From Diogma glabrata (lineage: Eukaryota > Arthropoda > Insecta > Diptera > Cylindrotomidae), in the NCBI GenBank assembly GCA_963693315.1, contig OY856187.1:46028235-46092234 (forward strand): a DNA stretch of 64,000 nucleotides, in the 5' to 3' direction. Numbering within the stretch: position 1 is the stretch's first letter; every line of letters starts with the position of its first letter. The notes below the pieces were generated by a model. That model was not told where the DNA came from. It worked only from the letters and a program-made list of their open reading frames with translations, and made no database searches. The translations under genes and the position numbers were made by a program. Below are positions 23,407 to 35,700 of this stretch, piece by piece.

Positions 23407-23681
23407 TATAAGAATGATTTTCATATTTGTAATGAAGCGCTGCTTCGTTGAATGACAACGAAGTGGCATAGGCGTATTCAGGGGGGGTGCAAGGGTGCGT
23501 ATGCACCCCCTTATTCATTTTATTTTGCGTATGGTTTTTATGACACATTAAAAAATAAAACTTAAAATAGGTAGATTTTTCTTTGACATCTACCTAAAAC
23601 AAAACATGAAAACACATAAAATAAGCTTACAATCAATTTGATTGCACGTCTTTTAGTTAAAAAGTAGCAAGCAAAAATATT

Positions 23682-24362
23682 TGTGCCCATAATCATGAAA
23701 GTGGTCTAAGTCAAAATTTGAAAAAAATGAGTTTATCCGTTATATCGCATCAAATTGCTTCAAACTAAATTAGTCTAATTTAATTTGTGCGATATTGTAA
23801 AAAAAAACCCGTTATAGAATACTTTTTATTTCAACAAAAATGTAAGTCATCTAGAGTTAGTTAGGATAGTAATCTAAGGCAAAATTTGAAGATAAAAAAA
23901 CAAAAAAGTCGAACAAAAGGTCAAAAATAATTGCCAAAACGTTGTTTTGCAAAGTTTTTATATCGTCGGACCATAAGCCCATAAAAATGAGCTGTTCCTC
24001 CTAAATGTCAAAATTGCTCTTTTTTAAGTGAAAGTTGATGGTGACAAAATAATGAGTTGGGAAAATAATTAATAAATAACGTTAGAATTTCGAAGTTTGC
24101 TTTTGCGTTAAGTCATTTATACATCGTTCAGTTAATTATGAAAATGGTCTAAGTCAATTCAAACTGTAAAAAGCATATTTCGGAATAAGATTTATACAAA
24201 ATTTCACCTGCATAATAAACTTTCATTATTGAAGACTAACAAAGCCCTAAAATAAAATTTTTCATAATAGAGAAATGTTATTTAATTTAATCATTTGCAA
24301 ACCTTTAAATATCTCAAAACAAGAAATATATGACTTAGACCACTTTCATAATTATGGGCACA
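23682..24362. mobile_element. TIR element nested inside the hAT remnant
   Basis: The left end TGTGCCCATAATCATGAAAG, continuing 'tggtctaagtca', is mirrored at the right end by 'tgacttagacca', then CTTTCATAATTATGGGCACA: about 32 bp with one mismatch. The subterminal sequence recurs internally ('gaaaatggtctaagtca' near 24139). About 680 bp, no ORF. Flanking target duplication is unclear. It sits immediately upstream of the surviving hAT coding segment and interrupts its frame. Confidence 0.8.
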
Positions 24363-24600
24363 TTCGAACATTGTTTTTAAACTATTAAAAATTTTAGTGA
24401 CGTTACCCGTCACGACATGCACTTCAGAACGTTCATTTTCAACTTTAAAATATTTAAAAAGCTACTTGCGAAATTCTACTTCAGAAAACAGATTGTACGG
24501 CCTTTCATTACTTTATATATACCAGAATATAAAAGTAGATGAAGAAGAAGTGCTAAATATATTGCAAAAACATAAACGAAAATTAAACATTTGTTTGTAA
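24363..24600 (+). pseudogene. hAT transposase, C-terminal dimerisation segment
   Basis: Open from the edge of the nested element to the stop at 24598-24600. Reads 'FKLLKILVTLPVTTCTSERS', then 'FSTLKYLKSYLRN', then 'RLYGLSLLYI'. This 'LPVxTxxxERSFSxLKxIKxxLRN' block is the characteristic hAT C-terminal dimerisation region. The N-terminal zinc finger and catalytic parts are absent. A GTG at 24397 is not a real start; the frame extends upstream of it. Confidence 0.9.
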
Positions 24601-24748
24601 AATATACACGTAAAGTAATTATATTGTAGTGATACATATTAAATATTATAAAAGAAATAAATGCAAATTTGCGTACATAGTTTTTATTATTTAATTTAAA
24701 AAAATGCACCCCCCAAAAACAAATCCTGGATACGCCACTGCGAAGTGG

Positions 24749-26320
24749 TATAGCAGGTCGCGTACCTAGCGAGATTATTTTTAGCCCCAAACTAGCTTTA
24801 ATCTATGGGAACGAGTACGAAATCCTGCTACTTCAGCACAAATAAACAATAGTACGCGTGAAACATGATAAGAACAGATAGGAGAAAATAAGCATGTGAA
24901 GGCCTGAGACTCTGGCGACTCCCATACGCGAAAAGAACCACGATCACCACGTCCAACATACTTCATCACACCATTACACATTTTCACCCCTCATACACTC
25001 GCGCACTCTCACCCACCTACACACACGCACACACTCACACACACGTGCACACAATCACCCATACCTACATCCATGCCCCTAAGTTCAACATTTCAAAATA
25101 TTCATCCTTCACTTCCACTTTAACATCCCACCACATAGAGATTTCCTTGTGATACACTTTACGTTTAAAGAAAGTAAAAAATTTCGGAACTTTAGGGCAT
25201 AATTAAAAAATTATGACGGTCATATAATTTGACGGTCAAATAATTTGAGAAGTTCCCGTTAGTGATTGAATTATTTATTCGATTATTGTTGTAATAAGTT
25301 AAATTCATATATAATTTCATGAAAAAAATGGTAATGCACAAACAGAACACAAAAATAAATATCATTTGCTGTTTTACTGTAAATTGTTATCACTAATCGC
25401 TTTCTCAGTAGGAAGAAATATATTTGTATTATCTGCGCAACGTTAACAATCCCAACATTGATTATTATTAACCACTTTCTAAATTTAAATTAAGTTATAA
25501 TACCAGAATCCACAGATAACGGTAAATCTTGGTTTGATGTGATGGAAATAATCGAATAAAAAAACAGGTTTGGCTTCTAAAATAAAATAAAGTGAAGGTA
25601 GTCTTTGCTACCTATGATAACCGTAAACATTATTTTTGTTATGGAAAGAAACTCATTCAATCTAGCACATTTTCCTATGACGCATACGCGCATGCACCAC
25701 ATACCCTCGCTCATACATACCCACATCCACATATCCATGTACACACACTCATACACATACGTCATACATACATAACCATAATCATTCATGCTTAAAAATA
25801 AAATAAAAACCAGATATGACTCACCCCATAATGTTGGCAAGTCCCACTCTTCCTTTCCTTGTAATCAGCAGGTCATCCCCTTCCTTTTGTTTCCATTATT
25901 ACACCCGTTTCCTTGTCCAATCCGGGGTTTACTATATCTTCGCAATTCGAAATATTTCAATAGTCCTTTCAATGTCAGCACAATACCCGTGTCTCCAATA
26001 CAACTAGGTTTTATTTGGTTTTGAGCACAACCACAACTAGGTTATTATATATTTTCCCCAAAAGAGAATAATTCAATCACCAGTAAGCAATGAACTTCAC
26101 CTTCGTTACGACAGTAATGTTCCTTCGATAATTACACCCGACATGCAATTGTCAAAGGCGGATGAAGTTAATAAAAATAAATATCTGTTGACACTTTTTC
26201 TTTCATCAATATTCTGAGTTTATTTATTTGTTAACCCAAAAAAAAACATTTTGTTGTTTCCAAAAAAAATTTTTCTTAAATATGTATTATAGAACAAATT
26301 TACTCTATGGCGGATGGCCG
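24749..26320. other. Noncoding stretch with CA-rich simple sequence
   Basis: Two degenerate CACACA/CATACA tracts lie at about 24985-25065 and 25680-25775. They generate spurious ORFs on both strands (25577-25840 on - and 25592-25795 on +). No gene was recognised in the remainder. Confidence 0.6.
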
Positions 26321-26326
26321 ATGCAT

Positions 26327-26481
26327 AATCTTTAGTATAATAATCAAATGTATTTAATTCTTGATTTTAACTATGAAATATTCGATTAAACGATTTAACC
26401 ACTCAATCTTTAGTATAATAATCAAATGTATTTAATTCTTGATTTTAACTATGAAATATTCGATTAAACGATTTACCACTC
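26327..26481. repeat. Tandem duplication, 78 bp unit, two copies
   Basis: The unit beginning AATCTTTAGTATAATAATCA at 26327 is repeated at 26405 almost without change ('gatttaaccactc' against 'gatttaccactc'). Near identity suggests a recent duplication. Confidence 0.95.
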
Positions 26482-27560
26482 AATATACGGCACATTGACT
26501 TAATGTTCTAGTAATTTAAACCAACAAATAAATTGTTCTATCGACTTATACAACTAGATGCACTATCACATAAATCTTTCTTTTGCTTTTCTGTTTTTGT
26601 TTTAACATTACTTTAATACAGTTAATAATTTTTTTTTAAAGGTTTGTATTACAGATTTTTCTGATTTCTTTTAATTTTTTTAATCATTTATCACTATTTG
26701 GTTAATTACCTTTTTGAAATTTCCGCAAATTAATAAAAATTAGTTTGTAATTGACACCGCATGCACAATATACAAAAAAAAAATGTTAATCTCTTGAGAA
26801 ACAATCAAATCGGAAATCAAATTGACAGTCCACTGGGAATGCATGGAATCAGCAAAGTAGCACCCGGCTACGTGGTTTGTAGTTTTCGCTTCATTTATCA
26901 ATTTTTTTTGTGTTATATTGAATTATTTTTGATTTTAATATTGAAATAATATCAAACTGAAAATTACACTACAAAATATTTCCTTTCACGTAGACGTCAA
27001 ACTCCCAACAGCTGTGATGTTAGTTTATACAAAATCGACTAAGAGACCCTCTATACGCAACTACGCGTATTTATAGCCAAACAAAATAACGATCGTTGGG
27101 GGGAATAATAACAAGTCGATCAACCGATAAATTGGTTTCTAGTTTTTCCTTCGTTAATTAATGTGTACTCACTAAAGAATCTTCACCATCGACCTGTACT
27201 AAAATTGGTAGTGTATTGTAAACAGAAACATTGATTACAAAACGATTGTAGGAAATCTATATGGGAATAGCGGAATTACGAATTAATGATATTGTTCAAC
27301 GGTTTTATGCTAATTTTATAGCGATTAACGATCACAAATTGAATAAAGGAAATTACACTGGGAAATAGCACACAACCGTTTTAAGACAATTTTTTCTGAA
27401 AACTATTGTACAGAAACTATTGTAGATTGCAATTATGGTTTGAGTATAAGAAACCATGGTTAAAGGGAAAGTTTCCGATAATGCAAATCCAATGCGCGTG
27501 AGAAAGCAGTGCATCTCTAAATCAGGGGTTTGCACAACTGCTTCGTTGATCACCAGACTA
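26482..27560. other. Noncoding stretch, no recognised element
   Basis: AT-rich sequence. The short ORFs at 26761-26949 (+) and 27353-27583 (-) have no recognisable family. Confidence 0.4.
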
Positions 27561-27569
27561 CTTCGTAAC

Positions 27570-28760
27570 ATTTTTTTTCTCAATTTTTTGGAAAAAAATG
27601 AAATTAATTATTTGTTTGACATGAAATGTTATCGAAAACGAAATTGGACGTGAAAATTTTTGATTTTGTTATAATTTTTGAAATGTTTTCGGAATGTTGA
27701 AAAAAGTTTGTACTCTTGATTTTGTAAGAATTTTCGGAATATTTTTAGAGTTTTGAAAATGTTTTAATTTTTGATTTTATTATTATTTTTGGAATTTTGA
27801 AGAAAGTCCATATTTTTGACTTTGTTATAGTTTTGGGATATTAATAGGATTTTGGAAAAAAATTTTTGAATTTTTGATTAGGAAAATTTTCAATTTTTGA
27901 TTTTGTAGTATTTTTTGATTTTTGAAACAAAATTTTGTATTATTGGTTTTGTTATAATTTTTGAAATATTTTCGGAATTTTGAAAAAAGTTTGTTATTTT
28001 GATTTTGTAAGAATTTTCGGAATATTTTTAGTATTTTGAAAAAGTTTAAATATTTTAATTTTATTATAATTTTTGGAATTTTGAAAAAAGTTTGTACTTT
28101 TGATTTTGTTTTAATTTTTGGAATATTATAAGACTTTTAAAAAAAGTTTGAATTTTTGAATTATGAAGTTTTGCAATATTTTTTAAATTTGAAAAAAAAT
28201 ATAAATTTTTGATTTTATTATAATTTTTGGAATTTTGAACATAAATTTGTGTTTTTGATTTTGTTATAATTTTTGCAATATTTTAAGAATATTGGAAAAA
28301 GTTTCAATTTTTTGATTTTGTTATAATTTTTGTAATAGTTTTAGAATTTTGAAAAAAGTTTCAATCTTTGATTTTGTAATAATTTTTGGAATGTTTTTAA
28401 AAATTTATTAATTACTTAATTTTATTAAACTTAATTTTTAAAGAAATAATAATTTTTGATTTTGAAATATTTTCTTGAAACGCTAAATGAAGAGGTTTTT
28501 AAGTAATTTGCTGGGTGTATCATCTTTTCATTAAGTTATATTAATTTATGATCTGTTATAATTTTCCGGCAACGTATAATATTCTCGTGTTTGTTTTGTA
28601 TTAAATTTCTAAAGAGAGATAAAAAAAATACTTGTACTTTAACAAAGAGTTTTATGTTTAATATACATCGCTGCCCAAAACTAAAAACAATGTCCTCAGA
28701 CAATGTCCCAGACCGAAGTCTTGGTATCGCAGAGCTGTAAGATTTCAGCCCCTTCATATT
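27570..28760 (+). repeat. Family H repeat with internal minisatellite
   Basis: Starts in the 'caattttttggaaaaaaatg' segment, then a degenerate minisatellite (about 27650-28400) built on 'ttttgattttgttataattt' followed by 'ggaattttgaaaaaagttt', period roughly 50-60 bp. After it come 'cgctaaatga', 'ttccggcaacgta', 'aatacttgtactttaacaaa', 'tacatcgctgcccaaaac' and 'gagctgtaagatttcagccc'. The ORF at 28536-28757 (-) is within this repeat. Confidence 0.85.
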
Positions 28761-29039
28761 TATTCATTTTATATTGAGTTTCAGCAGCGTTTATAAATTA
28801 TGCATTTATCATTGAACACATAATCAATTTTTTCAACACCCGTACTGTAAAAATACACTTATATGACCAAAATCCGTTTTATAATGATATTCATTTCGAT
28901 ACAGATTTTATTACGATACAGATTTTTAATCTATAGAAAGAAACCCATAGTTTTTCAATCAAATATGCTATGCATTTGACGTTTGTTGAAAGTTTCGTTT
29001 GGGAAAAAAAATTAAACTTTGAAATTTGAAATTTGAAAA

Positions 29040-29570
29040 TTGAAATTTTCGGTTGTAATACCACGAGTCATTGAAATTTTTTCGAAAATTTTTTGATTTT
29101 ACGAATTAAATTATTTAGCAACAGTGCGAATCAAAGTGCACAATAAACCACGAGTCCGAAGGACGAGTGGTTTAAGTAGTGGTTTGATTGAGCAGTGTTG
29201 CTTAAAAATAATTTAATGAGTAAAATTGAAAAAATTTCAATGGAGTGTGTGAGATAATTTTGAGATAATGAGATAATTTTTTTTAATTATAATTTTGTTT
29301 AAAAGATAAGTATTAGTTTCTAAATAAAATTTTTCTACAAAATATTCAATAATACAAAATTATGTAAAAATGCAGTTTGCAAATAATAAAAATGTCCGTT
29401 TTCATTCATATAAGTGATTGCATATGTTTATGTTTATTTGTCAAAAATAAATTACAAGTTTATAGCATTTATGCGCCTACTAAGATGAACTTATATTTCA
29501 TTTTGTTAGAAGAAAAAATGACAACAAAGAATTTTCATAACGACAAAGCAAAATGATCCACAACAAGAAG
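29040..29570 (-). repeat. Family P palindromic repeat, reverse-strand copy
   Basis: The segment 29230-29530 is the reverse complement of the shared body of 17471-18042 and 40959-41640 ('atttatgcgcctactaagat', 'aatgtccgttttcattcat'). The palindromic head differs: it is an inverted repeat at about 29040-29260 centred on CCACGAGTCCGAAGGACGAG at about 29148-29167. Confidence 0.75.
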
Positions 29571-32345
29571 AATTGCCGACAGTTAAAACAAAGCCTACTG
29601 TTTAAATATCATAGTTTGTATGGATAATAAATAAAATTTCTGACAGCAAAAAAAATTATCGTCGTAATTTTCGTTCTTTGTTATTTGCTGAGTGTAGAAA
29701 AAATAGCGTATGCCACTTTCGTGTAATGGTTATTACATGATCGTAGCATAATATACTATTGTATTTAGAAAATTTCAATAAAAAATAAAATCTGAAGAGC
29801 TTGATTAAGTTAAATATTTAAATTAAATTTCTCCACATACACGTTAACAACATTTACTACTATTCGAATCTTATATAGGTTTGAAATTGGTTATTGCAAA
29901 ATTTGTTTTAATAACTATATTGATTCAATTAATTTTGACACTAAATTGATTGTTTTAATCAAAAGTTTCATCATTGTGATAAATATAATATAAGATATAT
30001 TTATATTTTATTATACACTTGCAAATTAATACTATATCGTTTAATTTTATTAAACAAAAGGAGTAGTTTGTTTGTTTTTTACGAGATAGCTCTTATCTCG
30101 ATTACTTTGCAGTATACTAATAGAAATAGTATATTCTATAACGAGCTCAGAATGATAATAATTTCTCACAAGTATAAAAGTTTTACACTATTATTTCTAC
30201 GATCAAACTAGAAATAAATTGATTCATTTTCTATGTACATTTTATGTTTGTCACAGTTTTTTTTACTTCGGTCTGAAAGGGAAAGGTATTAGATTTTTAA
30301 AATATTTTTTACATATCTCTGTGTCATAACTAGCATAACCAAGGATGAACGATTGTCTTTTGTTTTGACCACCAAACTTTGTTGACAAACATATAATGGG
30401 AAACATTTTTTTGTATAGAAACATTTATTAATTCATATTAATTATTTAAACGACATAAAGTATAATTTTCTGAAAATTTTGAAACACAGGCAATTATTGG
30501 TTCTTTACCTGGCAAAGTTTTTATGAAAAACGAAATATGTAAATATGTTCACAGTTTGATTTATGAATATGTTCATCAATCAACATTAAATACATGCGCT
30601 ACCTTAATGTAGTTTTTGCTGCTTTGGTTTGCTCACTGAATGAAATATAATTAAACTTATTACCGTTACAGTAAAGTTTATGGGTTGATATTATTTTGTC
30701 ACAGATAAGAAAGAATAAAATTTATATTTAGAGAAACTTAAAATTACGAGAACCACTTTAATGTATGTAAGTAATCTTCGTTTTGAAAAAATGTAATTTC
30801 TTTTTGTAAAAAATTCTTAAAAAGTTTTAGTTATTGATTGAGCTTTGAACAATAAATATCAAATATGTTCGGTTAAGTCTTTAACTTTTTTAATTAATTG
30901 ATAATCATCTAACCAAGACTTGTCTTTGGTTAAATATTTTTTGTCTTTCATTTCAAATTTTATTTATTTTCTGGATAATTGATGCAACAAAGGCATGCCA
31001 GAATTACAGTAAGATTACAGTTGATTTAAATTATATGTAACGTAAAGTTCTAACGAGTGTAATATACCAAATGTTTAGTTTAGTCCGACCATAAATTCAG
31101 TGAACTGTTTATTAACATACAATACGGTAACGAAATGTTTTTGCAGATTTTCTTTTCTATTCCAATTCCATTTCTAATCAAACAATTATTACAGATTTTT
31201 TAGATAGAAAAAGAAGTTTAAAAGAATGAATTAAAGTCAGTCACATTTATTATTTCTTTGTTCTGAAATGTAATAGTTTTCTTTGTATTTTTAAATATTG
31301 AACGATATCAGTTTGATAGACATGATACCAACTGCGTCACTGGTGCGATGATTGTGTCAAAGTTGAAACTTCATCATCTGTTACTTTCTTAAGTTGAATG
31401 TCTCAATCATCATTATTTCTTATTTAATTTCAATTCGATTGTATTTTTTTAATTAATAACCATGTTTGGTCAGTTTAAGGCTAGTAAATTACAATTAAAA
31501 ACCTACGAACCACTACTAACCATTCCTTTCCGATTTATACTGATTTTTACTCAATAATTTCTTTTTATACGCAATAATCTTCGATAGAACTTGTAAGAAA
31601 CAAATAGAAATTGACATTTTAGGTACATATTTAAAAACATTTTTATTCTCTTATGTCGTTTTCTTTTTACCAAAAAAATTGCTCTAAACACGCACATTTT
31701 CGAACTAGATCGATTTTTTTGACAGTACGTATTCTATTTGACAAAAAAAAGCACTCTTTTTGCTCTGAAAATAAATCTAGATTTTTTCGTAGAGTAAGTT
31801 GTAAATACAATAGAGTTGCACAAATACATTTACACATCTCTCAAAATTTGTAAACAAACAAAACGCCATTTAGTTATTATTATTTTTTTTATTGAAATAG
31901 TTATTGTTTAAATAAATCTTATTTTTAAATCGTGTTTTAAATTAAAAACTAATACAAATTATTTAATTAAATACAATTAATTACTAAAACATTAAATGAC
32001 AGTTTCACAAGCACAACTACAAACTAGATCGAATTTTGTCATATTCTTTTATGAAAAAAAAATCACTCTTTCTGCTCTGGCAAAAATAAAACGACATTAG
32101 AGTCTTTTTCTTGTTTTTTCCACTTGAGGTATTCCATTGATGCGCAACCGGTATTTATAATTTTTTTGCAAATTTTATTTCGATTGTCCTACGGGTTCTG
32201 TACAGTTTTTAAATTTTTTTCGAAACACTATTACCTGTTTCCAAACTTCGAGTTGGAACTATTTGCAATCATCAATTATCCAGCAGGAGATCAATTGCAG
32301 ATCAACTATCCCATTTAAACTATTCATTAATTTTCAATTTTAACA
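29571..32345. other. Noncoding 5' flank of the sugar transporter gene
   Basis: AT-rich. A family H-like start hairpin fragment ('ttacttcggtctgaaag') occurs at about 30266-30282. No other element or gene was recognised. ORFs at 31653-31853 and 32124-32318 (+) are unrecognised. The sequence 'cgctttag' at 32346-32353 may be the acceptor of a 5' untranslated exon. Confidence 0.45.
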
Positions 32346-32385
32346 ACGCTTTAGGGAACCAGAAAAAAACCATCTCCAAAAGGAT

Positions 32386-32734
32386 ATGACAACAGTAGAT
32401 AAAGATGTTAGAAATGACAACGATGTTGAAGCAAAATTATTAAAACCAGAAGAAAATGTAGGAACTTCACGAAGGGGTACACGAAATCAGGTTTGATTAA
32501 ACGTTTTTATGTTAGAGATCAGCAATTAGTTTTAATCAGATTGAGATTAAACTGCTCCTCTGATCTACATAACTTATTACCAGTATTTATCATTTTAGTT
32601 AATCTTAACTGCATGTGTCCTTCTATTAACAACAGCATGTGGCATGCCTATTGGCTACTCAACTGTAATTTTACCACAATTGTACAATACAACCGATCCA
32701 CTAGCCATTAATCTTGAAATTGGATCATGGATCG
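32386..32734 (+). CDS. Sugar transporter exons 1 and 2
   Basis: Exon 1 (32386-32490) opens with the first ATG after an in-frame noncoding stretch and ends in CAG before GTTTGA. Exon 2 (32599-32734) follows an acceptor reading ATTTTAG and ends before GTAAGA. The join is phase 0 after residue 35; exon 2 ends with one base of the next codon (phase 1). The ORF at 32493-32711 is a different frame across the 108 bp intron. Confidence 0.85.
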
Positions 32735-35700
32735 GTAAGATATTTTTACTTGTAAATATTATATTTAATTTAATTTAATTTTACCGATAACTCATATTTA
32801 ACGCTTAATATATTTATTTGAAAACATTTTGGACTCAAATATAAAATACTTAGGGGCTGCAATCTCAGAAATCTCGGCATTGAGATTTCAAGACTTTGGT
32901 CTGTGTTGAGGATTTTTATATAGTTTTCAGAAAAAAATATTTCTACGAGGACATTGTTTTTAGTTTTGGGCCAGTCTTTGTAAAAATACTATTTTATCTC
33001 TGTGTAGAAGTTTATTACAAAACTGACACGAAACATAAATATGTTGCCGGAAAAAATTAGGCCTGATTTAATTGATTTAAAAAAAAATCCAAAAATTATA
33101 ATAAAATCAAAAATTTAAATATTTTTTTCAAAATTCTAAAAATTTTCCAAAAATTATCAAAAAATCAAAAATTGAAACTTTTTCAAAATTCCAAAAATAT
33201 TGCAAGAATAGATTTGAATAAATTCAAGCTTATTTTCCAACTGTTACTGTTATTCAAAAGTCGTGGAATCTGGAATCATACAAAAAATTACTTAAGAAAC
33301 ATCGCTGCAGCGGTTTTCTAAATTTCGTTGGCTGTGACGGCCGGCCGGCAGACGACATTTTTTTATTTTTACTTTTTTGGAATCGTAATGACCTAAAACG
33401 TCAAGAAATGCCAAAAAAGTGGGGGTAAAATTTTCACTTTAGGCTCGAGATTGTAATACTTAGGTATTTCAGGCCGAAGTAAAATAATTTTGCTTACATT
33501 TGATTATGATTTTTTTATTGGAAGTTAGGCATGTTTATTGTTTAATGAACGTCTCTGAATATCCGAAGATACCATACCAACCAGGATTGGGATTCTAAAT
33601 TATGTTTCCTTTAGGAATTTATGAACGTTGATTTTAAAATTTTGAGTATTAAAATTATCAGGACAACCGACGCTGGCAAAGAATTCCAAGAGTGTGAGAC
33701 TCGATTAAAAAAGTCACGCTGAAAGGCTACAGTTCTACACTTTGTAATATGAACCGCAAAAAAATAGAGCTAGTTATTGGAGCTAGCTATTTACATTTTT
33801 CTATCATGGATTTGCTTAGAAATGATGGAATTGCGTATTTAACTCTCAGCAAATAAAAATAAGAGTTTGATGTAGAGAGTACGGTATCGCGGATAATCGA
33901 CGACTTTTAGAAATATCCGATTTTATTGTCAGTTTGCCTCAATTTCGCTTCCTATATCGGTATAACTTGTTGAAGACAGTATTACCTTTTGCTCCAATTC
34001 TGATGAAATTAAATTGTCGGTAACCGTACCACTGTACCATATAAAGTGCAACGCGAAAAATAACGATTTGGGTTGCGTTGTAATTTGTACTCCAGTTGGG
34101 CAATAAGAGCGTTAACTGCTCTAATGGTTATAAATGTGATCATCCTTTAACGAAAAAATCGCTGCTTCCTATGATGGTGTCCCTAAAACAAATTAAGTTA
34201 GTTCACGATTTTTTGTCTCACTATAAAAATTTTAAAACAACTATAAAGCTCTAAATGTGGTGTTTAGAACGTCAATGGTCACTCCAGTTCAGAACTGTTA
34301 GACCGGGTTAACGTTTGTTTCTTGAGATATTGGGTGATTATTCTCATTCAAAATGGCTATATCGCGTGAATCGTGAATCGTGTTGTGTAGTAGGAATCAC
34401 AATATGTGTCACAATAATACATAAAAACCTTTTAAGACCAAGGTCCCACAAAAACATACGTTCAAAGGTGTTGATGGACGTAAATCTTTCTTTTTTTGTT
34501 TATTTATATTTTTTGTTAAAGAATGGATAACTAAACAAAAAATCCTATCACTGACAAAATATGACATAGGCCAATATTTTATGATATAATAGAGAAAATA
34601 AAAGTAGATAGCAAATTTTTACAAAAATTTGCTGAAACAAAACAAAAATGTAGTTGCCAATAATCCAGCCGCTTGCATATTCCTTGATCCTGTGACGCAC
34701 CGTATTTCTTGAAGATTAAAGCCCACACATAGTTATATGAAGGCTCGTTTCCTCAATGAAGCAATAGCGTCTCATCATCAAGGATTATTTCACAGCTAAG
34801 ATTGAGGGTGCTACCGTTGACTGAATACAGTTCATCCGCCACCACCCCTAAGATGTCACCTTGGCTAGTGATATCTCACTGCTATTGCCAGTGGTATGTG
34901 ATATCTCACGTTAACTCTTATGCCAATATCAGGGACTGGAGTACGCGGGGTTGTCACACCCGTAGATCAAAAATAAAAAAAAATTTCAAAACAATAAAAA
35001 CTGATCCCTCCATTTTTTTGCTTTTGATTTTGTATTAATATTTATTTTCATGGGAATGTTTGTTCGATAAAGACTATTTTTAGTTTCTTTTGTCACACGA
35101 GAGTGAATGGATTTTTCGTATTCGCATTAGCACCTATTAATTCATATTTGAGAAACAGATGACAATATAAGTAACGACACTAAAATAAGCAAGCTCTCTT
35201 TTAAAAGAATAAATATTACGAACTGTTAGAATGATAACAGATAAAAAAAATCTTACGGACTACCTAGCAATAAAATGTCAGTGTTTTAATCAGACCCTGA
35301 TTAGTCTCTTCCTAGAGTTTTCAAAACTAAATAAGAAAATTCGATCTTGCTTTGATAAGAATGCCACGTATGCCAAATATGTATGGCAAGGAACTGATTT
35401 GTTTTTGAGTGATATTGAACAAAGTGGTAAGGGGTTCCACGAGCAACTATTATGAAACTTGGTACATAAGCATTTAGCACGGTTCACCATAGCTCTGCAT
35501 CCCAACTTCCGGTTTGTCACTTTCAGTAAAAAATTTTTTGTTGCATTTTTTTTAGGGATGGCAAAACCGGTTTCAATAACACAAGAAAACCGGTTTAGAA
35601 ACCGGTTTTCCTTGTGTTACGAAACCGGTTTTGCCATCCCTAATTTTTTAAAAATGTTCATCCCTACTGTAGCCTACAGTTTTAAATCGATTTACACGAA

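Larger units (their letters stand above)
23467..24740 (+). mobile_element. hAT transposon remnant with 8 bp target duplications
   Basis: The left end CATAGGCGTATTCAGG (23467-23482) matches the reverse complement of the right end CCTGGATACGCCACTG (24725-24740) at 13 of 16 positions. The identical octamer CGAAGTGG flanks both ends (23459-23466 and 24741-24748). An 8 bp duplication and a C-terminal transposase fragment both point to the hAT superfamily. The inner ends carry a poly-G/poly-C stretch (about 23482-23510 and 24706-24714). Length is 1274 bp, so most of the transposase is lost. Confidence 0.92.

Noticed and set aside
25577..25840. ORFs in the CACACA/CATACA region on both strands
   Set aside because: Low-complexity translation of simple sequence.
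29148..29170. Possible hammerhead-ribozyme-like core near CCACGAGTCCGAAGGACGAG
   Set aside because: The invariant CTGATGA and GAAA core pieces are not present in the right arrangement; a simple palindrome explains it.
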